Positions 10,626 through 19,489 of a stretch of 64,000 nt of DNA are shown in pieces. The translations under genes and the position numbers were made by a program. The DNA comes from Megamerina dolium (taxonomy: Eukaryota > Arthropoda > Insecta > Diptera > Megamerinidae). Location of the stretch: assembly GCA_963854835.1 (NCBI GenBank), contig OY978530.1, positions 14,978,220 to 15,042,219 of the forward strand, read 5' to 3'. The notes under the pieces were generated by a model. It saw only the letters and a program-made list of their open reading frames with translations. It did not search any database and was not told where the DNA came from. Each line of letters opens with the position of its first letter. Positions within the stretch are counted from its first letter, which is position 1.

Positions 10626-11205
10626 CAAGTGTGCCGTTTTCCTTATTTTTATCGTTCTCAACAACTTTCTTTCTTGACACATTCTTCTAAGCACCTCCAT
10701 ATTGGTTGATTCTGTCGGTCCAAAGTATTTGTAGTAAGCGGCGAAAACACCACATCTCAAAGTAGAGGCCTTTGAGGTTTGTTCATTGTAGAGATTTTCA
10801 GTGTCCATGTTTCCCTACCATATAGTAAGACTGACCATACGTAGCACCTCATAAATCGCTGCCTTTGCTTCAGGTTAAACTCTTGGTTCGTTAATATCTT
10901 GGCATATCGCAGAAATATACTTCTGGCCATCTCTATTCTGCATTTTATTTCAAGGTCTGGATTCCACCGCAGTCTAACTCACCTGTTAATGGGAATCTGG
11001 TCAGTTACCTTGTCTCCGAAGCGAACACTAGCTGTTTGGTTCCAGTATAAGTTTACAATGCATTGAATATCCTTGTCATCTATATCCATAGTCCTAAGAA
11101 TATCAATTAATTTATTGTGTTGTACTTTATCAATAGCTTTTTCGTAATCTATAAAGCATAGGAATACGTCTTCTTGTATATCTTCAATTAATCATAAACC
11201 CTTCA
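10626..11205 (-). pseudogene. RTE-like LINE family a, copy 1 (RT and C-terminal part)
   Basis: Reading the minus strand with frame changes gives DVFLCFIDYEKAI, then NKLIDILRTMDIDDKDIQC, then VLRRMCQERKLLRTIK. These match, motif for motif, the better preserved copy at 58590-59765. The copy is truncated at both ends, lacks an open frame longer than about 60 codons, and meets a plus-strand copy of the same family head to head at about 11210. Confidence 0.7.
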
Positions 11206-11214
11206 GAAGAAGGA

Positions 11215-12315
11215 AACCACTGAAGTACAACTCCCTAGAAATCTCCCTACAACCTAAATTTACGGCCCTCAGTATCCGGCAACACGAGGGTGCTTAGAAT
11301 CCCAGGAGGTAAAACGAAAATGAAAACCTATAAATATTCTAGGTCTGAGTGAAACATGGTGGCCGAGTTCTGGCCACTTGATATCAAATAAATACAAAAT
11401 ATATTACTCAGGAAATAACACACCAAAGCATAGAAAAGGTATAGGAATAATAGTATCGGAGAAAATGGCAGCTGCAAACAGAAAATACAATATGTCCATA
11501 CGGCCTCGGCGATAGAAACGAGCGTGGAGACCGCCTGGTTCAGTTTTGTTAAGAAATAAAGTGCTAAATTATGAAATTATTAATTTCTTTTTAATTAACA
11601 GACGTTATAGTACATCTGTTTCAAATTTAGTACGTACGTAGAAGTCTCAATAATGAAAATATATGTAACGCACTATCAATAGAGGTTAACAGATATGTGT
11701 ACAAATAACTTACAAATAAACGAATGTAATGTACAGGATACAAATAATATTTGTAGTCAAACCGCCACATCGCTAAACGCAATAGCGATAAAGAAACTGG
11801 GTCTGAAGAAATATAAACCGAATGAAAACTGGATGATAGAAAAAAATTTGACCTGATGAATCAAAGAAGAGTGTATAGAAGTAAAAACCAACATGAATAC
11901 ATTTGCTGCAGAATATCATAAGAACTAAAATTCGGAAAGCTAAGATAACATGGGTGGAAAATGAATGTCGTGAAATAGAAAGACTCCAAACCATTTCCGA
12001 CGACTTCAGTGTTCACAAAAAAGTTAAAGAAGCAAATGGAGTATATCACAAACATCAAGCTTCATATATGATAGTCATTAAAACCAGATTATCAGTTCAA
12101 GAGCAGAAGTCTCACGTTTGTGGGAAAAATATATAGAAGAACTATTTAGCGACAATCCAAGAACGGCCAGTTGCAACACAGAATGATTGATGCATATGTC
12201 AGGTCCACCTATTAGTACACCAGTAAAAATAATCTAAAAATAATCTCCCCGCTTAAAACTTAAAATTATTTGAAGACGAAAGTAGTGAAGTCTTACGGAA
12301 AGTGTTCAACAATAT
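11215..12315 (+). pseudogene. RTE-like LINE family a, copy 2, first half (endonuclease and linker)
   Basis: Bases 11330-11480 give the endonuclease start: INILGLSETWWPSSGHL, then HRKGIGIIVSEKMAA. After a deletion, GLGDRNERGDRLVQF appears near 11495-11535. Bases 11870-12170 are the linker before RT (WVENECREIERLQTI, SRLWEKYIEELFSD type). Bases 12215-12315 enter RT motif 1 and stop at FNNI, where Gypsy-1 is inserted. The frame resumes at 18314 as YDSSNYPNDWLQSTFIAR. Many stops make it non-functional. Confidence 0.8.
12312..12315. repeat. Target-site duplication of Gypsy-1, left
   Basis: atat occurs here and again at 18314-18317, immediately outside the two LTRs. A 4-bp duplication is usual for Ty3/Gypsy integrases. 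The interrupted LINE frame confirms the junctions. Confidence 0.85.
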
Positions 12316-12753
12316 TGTTACGTTTTTATTCTGTGAACGTTTAATTCTATTTGAATTACCTTGTTCGATCACTGGATTCTGTTAATGATAACTGCAACAC
12401 TTATTTTATACAACTATATACAGCAACAATTTATTTAATAATCTCTATTTACAATCAACACTGTTTACAATCAACTATTTACTATAACACTTAAATGTAC
12501 TTGCAACTTTTGCCTCTGTATCAATGTTTTCGCAATCACGTTCGGAAGTAGATTGATTGTCAATTCTCAACACTGGCTCTATTTATACTCTGTTGGCAAC
12601 ACCCCAGAATCTTCCTTTATCGAGATTCTTCTCTTCCTTTCTCGTTGGCTTGTTCTGGTTATCGCTTATTTCTTTTTGTTGACATTCGTTTCGATGCTGC
12701 CAATAGAGTCAGTCACAATAGTGATGAGTAATCAACTATCGATACTCTTTACA
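12316..12753 (-). repeat. Gypsy-1 3' LTR
   Basis: 438 bp, tgttacg...tttaca on the plus strand (TG...CA ends), read on the minus strand as TGTAAAG...GTAACA. It reads the same as 17876-18313 throughout, by eye. Confidence 0.97.
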
Positions 12754-12766
12754 CTGCCCTCCTCTT
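12754..12766 (-). other. Gypsy-1 polypurine tract
   Basis: The minus strand reads AAGAGGAGGGCAG directly before the TG of the 3' LTR. It lies 25 nt after the integrase stop codon and would prime plus-strand DNA synthesis. Confidence 0.85.
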
Positions 12767-12791
12767 AACCTTGTTCGTCCCGAACAAGTTT

Positions 12792-14275
12792 TTATACTTC
12801 CCCTCGATATGGCGCAAGTCGCTCCAAGTGCACTACTTTAAACTTTGCTCTTTTATTCCAGGCACGTTGAATGCGATACACTACGTCATTTATCTTTGCT
12901 ATAATCTCATATGGTCCTTCCCAATGAGTCTGTAGTTTAGGAGACAGGCCTTTCTTTCGTTGTGGATTATGAAGCATTACAAGCTCTCCTTCATAGAACC
13001 CTTTTGAATTTGCTTTCAAGTCATACCTGGCCTTCATCTTATCGCTTATCATCTGCGACCGCTCTCTGATGAACCGATGTACTTCATCCAACTGTTCCCG
13101 CTTTTCGCTAGTATAATTACCTTCGGTTGATCTCGTTGGTGTTACGACTCCAAATTTTAAATCAGCTGGCAGTCTTAACTCGTTTCCAAAAATTGCCATT
13201 GCCGGTGTAGTAGCCATCGTATCATGTTGTGCGCATCGATATGCCATGAGGAACATTGGTATATGTACATCCCAGTCTCTTTGGTATTTATCTACGACTT
13301 TTCTCAAATATTCCTCCAAGGTACGGTTAAATCGTTCTACCATGCCATCAGATTGTGGATGCAAAGGTGTTGTACGAGTTTTGTATATACCCAGCATACG
13401 GCATATCTCTTGGAATACAACTGATTCGAAATTTCGACCTTGGTCTGAGTGTAACTCCATCGGTACACCAAAACGAGTAACCCATTGGTTGACGAATACA
13501 TCCGCAACTGTACTAGCTTCCTGATTTGGAATGGGGTATACTTCAGGCCATTTACTGAAGTAATCTATAACCACCAGAACATACTTGTTTCCTGCGTTGC
13601 TTATTGGAAATGGCCCAGCTATGTCCATAGCAATTCGCTCAAATGGAGCACCCACGGTGTATTGGTGCATCTTACCACGACTTTTCTTAGTGGGACCTTT
13701 GGCCATTGCACATTGTTTACACTTCCGAATCCAATCAGCGACATGGTCATGACATCCAACCCAATAAAATCGTTTCTTTATTTTCTCGACGGTTTTGGTG
13801 ATTCCCAAATGCCCTCCACTGGAGGCATTGTGATACTCAGCTATCACTTCATTTATTCTTGCCTTGGGTACCACTAGCAGATCATAAGTGATTTTTCCAT
13901 CTTCGCTTTCCCATGTTCGGAATAAACATCCGTCTCGTAAGTGCAGGCTTTGCCACTGCGCCCAGTATGCCTTTGCTATTGGACTCTCATTAGCCATTTC
14001 TTGCCAATCTGGACGTATGCCCTGCTCCTTGTATTCCATAATCTTTACGAGATCTGGGTCGTTCCGCTGATCTTCTTGCACTCGTTCGGGGGTCCATGTC
14101 TCCTCCGGCAATATATTCGTAAGTCGTATGTCGACAATGTGCTCCTTGCTTTCCACTCGAGAACAATGTTTACATTCCATTTTGCAAGGACGACGAGATA
14201 GAGCATCCGCGTTGCCGTGATGTCCTCCTTTACGATGTTCGATGGTAAAATGATAACTCTGCAGCCTTTCAATCC
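12792..14275 (-). CDS. pol: Gypsy-1 integrase (C-terminal part of Pol)
   Basis: The frame runs from about 14275 (end of RNase H, DWIERLQSYHFTIEH) to the stop at 12792. Numbered from the Met at 14180, the zinc-binding HHCC is H117, H124, C154 and C157. The catalytic triad is D186, D246 and E282, with 35 residues between D246 and E282 as in DD35E integrases. A C-terminal GPY/F-like module has HWEGPYEII. It joins element DNA to the host chromosome. It should be continuous with the upstream RT frame, but a frame change of +1 (probably a small deletion in the NPEGQ..W region) separates them at about 14275. The Met at 14180 is not expected to be a natural start. Confidence 0.95.
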
Positions 14276-16368
14276 AGTCCTTCTGGGTTTTTAAATTGTA
14301 ATAACCACCTTAGCGCTGAGTGGTCAGTTCGTAGATGAAATGACTGACCGTACAAGTATTTATGGAAATACTTTACACATTCCAGTATTGCGAGCAACTC
14401 TCTTCGTGTGACACAGTAATTTCTTTCTGGCTTCGACAGGATTTTACTGTAGTATGCTATTACTTTTTCTTGCCCATCTATGATCTGAGAGAGCACACCA
14501 CCTATTCCATAGCCACTCGCATCTGTGTCCAACACAAACTTTTGACCAGGTACTGGATACGCTAATATTGGTGCTGAACAGAGTTTTTCTTTCAGCTGTT
14601 CGAATGCTTTCTGTTGGTCCTCGCCCCACACAAATGGTTTGTTCTTTCTTGTCAACTCATGCAGACTGCTGGCGATGTTTGCAAATCCAGGAACAAATCG
14701 TCTATAGTAGGTGCATAAGCCTAGGAAGCTCCTTAGCTCGTGAAGATTCGACGGAATAGGCCATTCTTGAACTGCTGCTACTTTCTCCTCGTCGGTATGT
14801 ACCCCTTCTGTTGTTACTTTATGACCAAGATATTTAACTTCTCGCCTGAAGAGTGAACACTTTTTCATATTCAGTTTAAGCCCTGCTGATTGTATACGCT
14901 CAAATACTTCTTTCAACTTTTCCAGGTGGTCGTTAAAATCTTTTCCCATCACAATAATGTCATCGAGGTACACCAAGCACGTTTTCCAGTGTAGTCCTCT
15001 GAGTACACGCTCCATCAAACGTTCAAAAGTAGCTGGCGCATTGCATAAGCCAAATGGCATAACTGTAAATTGCCATAGACCATCGCCAATACTGAAAGCT
15101 GTTTTCTCTTTGTCTTCCTTACCAAGTTCCACTTGCCAGTAGCCACTTTGCAAATCAAGAGTTGAGAACCACTTCGCACCAGATAGTGTGTCCAGAGTGT
15201 CATCGATTCTTGGCAGTGGATAGCTGTCTTTTTTCGTAATATCATTTAGCTTTCTGTAATCCACACAGAATCGAGTACTTCCATCCTTCTTCTTTACCAG
15301 CACAACTGGTGAACTCCATGGACTCGCTGATGGTTCAATAACACCTTGTTTCTGCATATCGGAAATCAGCTTAATGGCTTCGTCTCTTTTGGCCAATGGA
15401 ACTCGTCGTGGTGTTTGACGAATTGGTCTAGAATCACCGGTGTCAATGTGATGCTTCACGATGGTTGTTCGTCCTCCAGTTTTTCCATTTGAAGAAAAGA
15501 TTGAACTGTACTTCTCCAATAGTTGTAAAGCCTTTTCTTTTTGCTGGTTGGTAAGCCCGCCTGCCCATTCTTCCATCTGTGCTTTTATTTCCACTCTGAC
15601 AGTTCCTGATCTTCCACTTTTTATCGACGAACCCTTTTCGCAGTCTACTATGGCAGTAACTTCCTGGCAATGACCAATCACCATTCCTTTCTTCACAACT
15701 GTAGATGTATTAGTTGGATTTAAAATTCGCACCGGTACTATTCCATTTTCTTTAGGTTCTACTAACGTCCTACCAAGTATGATGTTTTTATTCGTTATTT
15801 CTTTATCTGCTTCCACCAGCCACAACTTGCCTGTCCCATCATCCACATTCATCTGTGCCCATATCACCGCTTCTGATTTTGCTGGAACCTCTTGGCGTTG
15901 ACATGCCAGTACTCGTTTGATGTTCCCACTACGCTTGTAACCGATGTTCAATGGTAGTTCGACATTTGCATAACGTAGTATCCGTTGATTCAAATCTAAC
16001 GTAAATCCGTTGTCAATCATAAAATCAACACCAATTATTACGTCATCGATGATGTCGGCCACAATGAATTCATGTTCCCATGTGCAATTTCCAATAGATA
16101 CTAGTTTCTTTATCTTACCCAGAATTTGTGCATCCTCACCCGTTGCTGTACGCAATTTTATTCCCATTAAAGGCTCAAACCTCTTTACCAAATCGCTCTT
16201 GATTATAGAATGTGATGCACCAGTGTCCAGGGTTAACATGAATTCCATATTGTCCAATTTTCCATCAATAGTCAAGCTGCTTGGCACACGCTGTAGTTGT
16301 GAAATGTGAATGATGGGGCAACCCACTGTTGGAGTCAGTTCACGCCCCGCTGAACTGACTCGATTTAG
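14269..16368 (-). CDS. pol: Gypsy-1 protease, reverse transcriptase and RNase H
   Basis: This frame is entered by -1 frameshifting from gag and lacks its own ATG; the first in-frame GTG is at 16326. Counting from that GTG, the protease active site DTGA is at 34-37. RT spans about 320-500, with the box FSTLDLQSGYWQ near 387-398, MPFGLCNAPATF near 423-434 and the catalytic YLDD at 453-456. RNase H carries D600, D602, E643 and D668. The frame ends prematurely at NPEGLD (14269), where the integrase frame continues one base over. The enzyme copies genomic RNA into DNA inside the virus-like particle. Apart from this lesion every catalytic residue I looked for is present. Confidence 0.97.
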   Translation of the reverse strand, partial: LNRVSSAGRELTPTVGCPIIHISQLQRVPSSLTIDGKLDNMEFMLTLDTGASHSIIKSDLVKRFEPLMGIKLRTATGEDAQILGKIKKLVSIGNCTWEHEFIVADIIDDVIIGVDFMIDNGFTLDLNQRILRYANVELPLNIGYKRSGNIKRVLACQRQEVPAKSEAVIWAQMNVDDGTGKLWLVEADKEITNKNIILGRTLVEPKENGIVPVRILNPTNTSTVVKKGMVIGHCQEVTAIVDCEKGSSIKSGRSGTVRVEIKAQMEEWAGGLTNQQKEKALQLLEKYSSIFSSNGKTGGRTTIVKHHIDTGDSRPIRQTPRRVPLAKRDEAIKLISDMQKQGVIEPSASPWSSPVVLVKKKDGSTRFCVDYRKLNDITKKDSYPLPRIDDTLDTLSGAKWFSTLDLQSGYWQVELGKEDKEKTAFSIGDGLWQFTVMPFGLCNAPATFERLMERVLRGLHWKTCLVYLDDIIVMGKDFNDHLEKLKEVFERIQSAGLKLNMKKCSLFRREVKYLGHKVTTEGVHTDEEKVAAVQEWPIPSNLHELRSFLGLCTYYRRFVPGFANIASSLHELTRKNKPFVWGEDQQKAFEQLKEKLCSAPILAYPVPGQKFVLDTDASGYGIGGVLSQIIDGQEKVIAYYSKILSKPERNYCVTRRELLAILECVKYFHKYLYGQSFHLRTDHSALRWLLQFKNPEGLD

Positions 16369-16374
16369 TTTAAC
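16315..16374 (-). promoter_or_regulatory. Candidate -1 programmed frameshift signal (slippery site plus pseudoknot)
   Basis: The minus strand has heptamer GTTAAAC at 16374-16368, phased G TTA AAC in the gag frame and followed directly by the gag stop TAA (16367-16365). After a 6-nt spacer comes a perfect 11-bp stem (16361-16351 with 16342-16332). Its 8-nt loop contains GGGGC (16348-16344), complementary to GCCCC at 16319-16315. This gives stem 2 of 5 bp, loop 1 of 2 nt and loop 2 of 12 nt. The -1 frame opens into protease-RT. The geometry follows known viral -1 frameshift pseudoknots; activity is inferred. Confidence 0.85.
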
Positions 16375-17846
16375 GATGGATTTGTGTTAGTGGAGCGATC
16401 GCTATCCACCTTATTCTCCTTCTTTTGTCTTCCTGGAGAATTGGATCTTGATCGCTTTCGTCGTAGATGGCAGTCACGCGCCATGTGTCCTGGTTTGTCA
16501 CAAATGAAGCACTTACCAGTAAACTTGTTTTCGCGTCGACCTGTTGTTCTTCCTTCAGGCTGAACTACTGATTTTACTGCCTGACGCACTACTTCAACCA
16601 GATCTGTTGTTTCTGTTTCTAATTGGCGTACCCGTGGCATTGGTCGACACATGAAACTGGCGGCTTCAAACGTCAAGGCACTACTGACTGTTTCGGCATA
16701 AGTATTCCTGGGTGACATGACTAGGGCACGCTTTGTCTCTCCATCACGTATGCCATCTATGAATGCCTCTATTTTGATTTTTTCGACGAACTCTTCCGAA
16801 TTACCGGAGAACGCTAGATGACATAAGCGCTCAATATCGGAAGCGAATTCCTGAAGGATCTCATTACTCCGTTGCACTCGCGATCTCAATTCCACTCGAT
16901 GTAATTGACTCTTGTATTCATTTCCATATTTTCGCTGGAGTGTGTCCATCAGTGACTGATAGCTACCACGATCTTTCTCTGGAATCATCTGTAACACCTC
17001 GGAAGCATTACCTTTTAATGCGACTATTAAAGCAGCAGTCTTGTCGCTATCATCCCATTGATTCTTCGACGCTGTTGTCTCGAATTGAAGCTTGAAGATA
17101 TTGAATGGCGTGCTTCCGTCAAATGTTGGTGACTTTAGTTTGATTGTACTTGAATCTCTAATCACTGATGTGGCTGGTCCATTTATTTTTAGTTGATTGA
17201 GTTCGTGCTGTAATTTCTCGAACTTATCTTCCCAGTCGTCGACATGTTCCTTCAGCTTATCATCCAACTCATCCACGTGTTCTTTCAGCTCTGTGACTTT
17301 GTCATTAATAGCTCCGGAAATTTCCTGAAATCTAAGTTCAATTCCTTTTTGTAGATTTTCGATGACGTGTTCTTGGCGAGCCGAATGTTCTTGAAACTTG
17401 TAGTCAATTGTTTTCTGGAATTCTCCCATAGCGTTTTCTTGGCGGGACGAACCTTCTTGAATTTTCATACGCAATTCAGCCGAATGTTCTTGAAGCTTGG
17501 AGTCAATGCGAGACGCATTTCCTTGAATTTCCGTACGTAATTCAGCCGAATGTTCTTGTAACTTCGCATTAATTCCTTGCAGTTGCTGCTGCTGCTGTTG
17601 CATCATGGATTTCATAAATTCCATGAGTTGACCACTCGAATCTACCTTGCTCTCTTCCTCGGCGTGCACAACTGCATGTATATCGTCTTCCTCAAAGAAC
17701 TCATGTTCTTCTACATTAATTCCCTTAGCCTCCATGGCTTTCCTCAGCCTCACCAGCAGTTCCGCCTTTGCACCTGATGACGATAGATTCATCTCTACCA
17801 ACAGCTTTTTAAGCTGGTCCACTTTTAGTTGGTCAATTTTCACCAT
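16365..17846 (-). CDS. gag: Gypsy-1 Gag (SAP-like motif, coiled coil, capsid, zinc knuckle)
   Basis: 493 residues from the ATG at 17846, about 10 nt after the PBS. Residues 5-40 resemble a SAP motif (QLKKLLVEMNLSSSGAKAEL). Residues 83-88 are polyGln. Residues 90-220 form a long predicted coiled coil with three EHSA repeats (LQEHSAELR twice, then FQEHSARQE) and several EHVD-type units. Residues 235-400 match a retrotransposon capsid (KAALIV-like core, RKYGNEYKSQL). One CCHC zinc knuckle is at C446, C449, H454 and C459, and the tail is basic. It would assemble the particle and package RNA. The frame is fully open, and its stop overlaps the frameshift region. The SAP call is by eye. Confidence 0.95.
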   Translation of the reverse strand: MVKIDQLKVDQLKKLLVEMNLSSSGAKAELLVRLRKAMEAKGINVEEHEFFEEDDIHAVVHAEEESKVDSSGQLMEFMKSMMQQQQQQLQGINAKLQEHSAELRTEIQGNASRIDSKLQEHSAELRMKIQEGSSRQENAMGEFQKTIDYKFQEHSARQEHVIENLQKGIELRFQEISGAINDKVTELKEHVDELDDKLKEHVDDWEDKFEKLQHELNQLKINGPATSVIRDSSTIKLKSPTFDGSTPFNIFKLQFETTASKNQWDDSDKTAALIVALKGNASEVLQMIPEKDRGSYQSLMDTLQRKYGNEYKSQLHRVELRSRVQRSNEILQEFASDIERLCHLAFSGNSEEFVEKIKIEAFIDGIRDGETKRALVMSPRNTYAETVSSALTFEAASFMCRPMPRVRQLETETTDLVEVVRQAVKSVVQPEGRTTGRRENKFTGKCFICDKPGHMARDCHLRRKRSRSNSPGRQKKENKVDSDRSTNTNPSLN

Positions 17847-17855
17847 CTTTACAGA

Positions 17856-17873
17856 ATCCCACTTCTGACACCA
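17856..17873 (-). other. Gypsy-1 primer-binding site
   Basis: The minus strand reads TGGTGTCAGAAGTGGGAT starting 2 nt after the 5' LTR. It is complementary to a tRNA 3' end ATCCCACTTCTGACACCA, probably a leucine tRNA (from memory). Confidence 0.8.
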
Positions 17874-17875
17874 AT

Positions 17876-18313
17876 TGTTACGTTTTTATTCTGTGAACGT
17901 TTAATTCTATTTGAATTACCTTGTTCGATCACTGGATTCTGTTAATGATAACTGCAACACTTATTTTATACAACTATATACAGCAACAATTTATTTAATA
18001 ATCTCTATTTACAATCAACACTGTTTACAATCAACTATTTACTATAACACTTAAATGTACTTGCAACTTTTGCCTCTGTATCAATGTTTTCGCAATCACG
18101 TTCGGAAGTAGATTGATTGTCAATTCTCAACACTGGCTCTATTTATACTCTGTTGGCAACACCCCAGAATCTTCCTTTATCGAGATTCTTCTCTTCCTTT
18201 CTCGTTGGCTTGTTCTGGTTATCGCTTATTTCTTTTTGTTGACATTCGTTTCGATGCTGCCAATAGAGTCAGTCACAATAGTGATGAGTAATCAACTATC
18301 GATACTCTTTACA
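17876..18313 (-). repeat. Gypsy-1 5' LTR
   Basis: 438 bp, with the same sequence as 12316-12753. On the minus strand it contains a TATA box TATAAATAG (18147-18139) and a polyadenylation hexamer AATAAA at 17995-17990. Confidence 0.97.
18139..18147 (-). promoter_or_regulatory. TATA box in Gypsy-1 5' LTR
   Basis: TATAAATAG on the minus strand, about 165 bp into the LTR. It is suitably placed to start the genomic RNA near 18110. Confidence 0.7.
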
Positions 18314-18600
18314 ATATATATGATTCTAGCAATTACCCAAATGACTGGCTGCAATCAACGTTTATAGCAAGACCAAAGAAAAATAATGCTAAAAAAGTCA
18401 AGCTTTTCTTTTGATTAGCTTAATGAATCATAGTCTGAAATTATTTTTAATAATTATACACCCGAGAATATATAAAAAGTGTGAAGCGGCGATGGGTCGT
18501 ACGCAAAACGGTTTCAGAGAAACAATGGGAACTCGAGAAGCTATCTTTAGCCTTCAAGTCATGATTTGAAATTGTATAGATATACAAAAACTCCCGTTGT
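18314..18600 (+). pseudogene. RTE-like LINE family a, copy 2, second half
   Basis: This continues the LINE interrupted by Gypsy-1. It reads YDSSNYPNDWLQSTFIAR directly from the atat junction, then NGFRETMGTREAIFSLQVM (RT motifs 1-2). The copy ends near 18600 where family b sequence begins. It is broken by stops. Confidence 0.8.
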
Positions 18601-19206
18601 ACAGTTAAAATTGGAAAGGATCTCACCCCGCCGTTTAATGCCGAACGCGGTTTCAGACAAGGTGATTCGTTATCGTGCGACATCTTCAATTTTGTTATGC
18701 AGAATGTAAAAGGAGCTGCTTCAACAAAAGTGTCATGCTGATATTGTATGCCGATGATATTGACACAATTGGCATGAACATGGTAGAAGTCAGTGACGCA
18801 TTCTCTGATTTGGAAAAAGAGTCGAGTCGAATTGCGACGAAGACCTTAGTGACAAAGAGTCCCGGCGTCTTGGATAGGACATAACTGTTGATAACTATGC
18901 TATATAAAGAACTTTGTTTATCTTGGAACTAGCATTAACACCAGTAACGCCGTCAGTCTGGATATATTGCGAAGGATCACTCTTGCTAACAGGTGCTACT
19001 TTGAGCTAAGTAAGCAATTGAGAAGTTGGGCAATCTCTCGAGCAACGAAAATCACACTATACAGGTAGTTCATCGTGACTGTCCTTAGATATGGCGCCGA
19101 AGCTTGGACAATTTGAACCTCAGATGAGAGAATACTCAGAGTTTTCGAGAGGAATGTTCTGCTCAAGATTTTTGGTATGTATTGATATTTTTGAGTGGTA
19201 GGTGAG
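18600..19206 (+). pseudogene. RTE-like LINE family b, copy 2, first half (RT)
   Basis: It reads PFNAERGFRQGDSLSCDIFN, then YADDIDT-like sequence with NMVEVSDAFSDLEKESSRI, then FVYLGTSINTSNAVSL and ITLANRCYFELSKQLRS. It stops at FERNVLLKIFG, exactly where Gypsy-2 is inserted (19207). The rest of the ORF and the tail resume at 32090. It is 5' truncated and has stops. Confidence 0.8.
19202..19206. repeat. Target-site duplication of Gypsy-2, left
   Basis: gtgag here and at 32090-32094, directly outside the two LTR ends. The LINE frame continues across (GEYRIWYNHGLYEL after 32090). Confidence 0.8.
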
Positions 19207-19469
<263 letters not shown>

Positions 19470-19471
19470 AT

Positions 19472-19489
19472 TGGCGATCCTGCCAGGAG
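19472..19489 (+). other. Gypsy-2 primer-binding site
   Basis: TGGCGATCCTGCCAGGAG begins 2 nt after the LTR. From memory it is complementary to the 3' end of an arginine tRNA. Confidence 0.75.

Larger units (their letters stand above)
12316..18313 (-). mobile_element. Gypsy-1: nearly intact Ty3/Gypsy LTR retrotransposon
   Basis: The element is 5998 bp on the minus strand: 5' LTR 17876-18313, PBS, gag, -1 frameshift signal, pol (protease, RT, RNase H, integrase), PPT and 3' LTR 12316-12753. The LTRs look identical base for base, so the insertion is recent. It has a 4-bp atat target duplication and splits an RTE-like LINE. The only coding lesion I see is a frame break between RNase H and integrase near 14275. 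No env is present. The clade is probably the mdg3/micropia-like group, judging from the PBS and gag-pol layout (inference). Confidence 0.97.

Noticed and set aside
14262..14290. A second programmed frameshift between RNase H and integrase
   Set aside because: No slippery sequence or stable structure is visible, and the missing residues fit a small deletion.
13246..15245. Plus-strand frames of 60-130 codons inside Gypsy-1
   Set aside because: They are antisense shadows of gag and pol.
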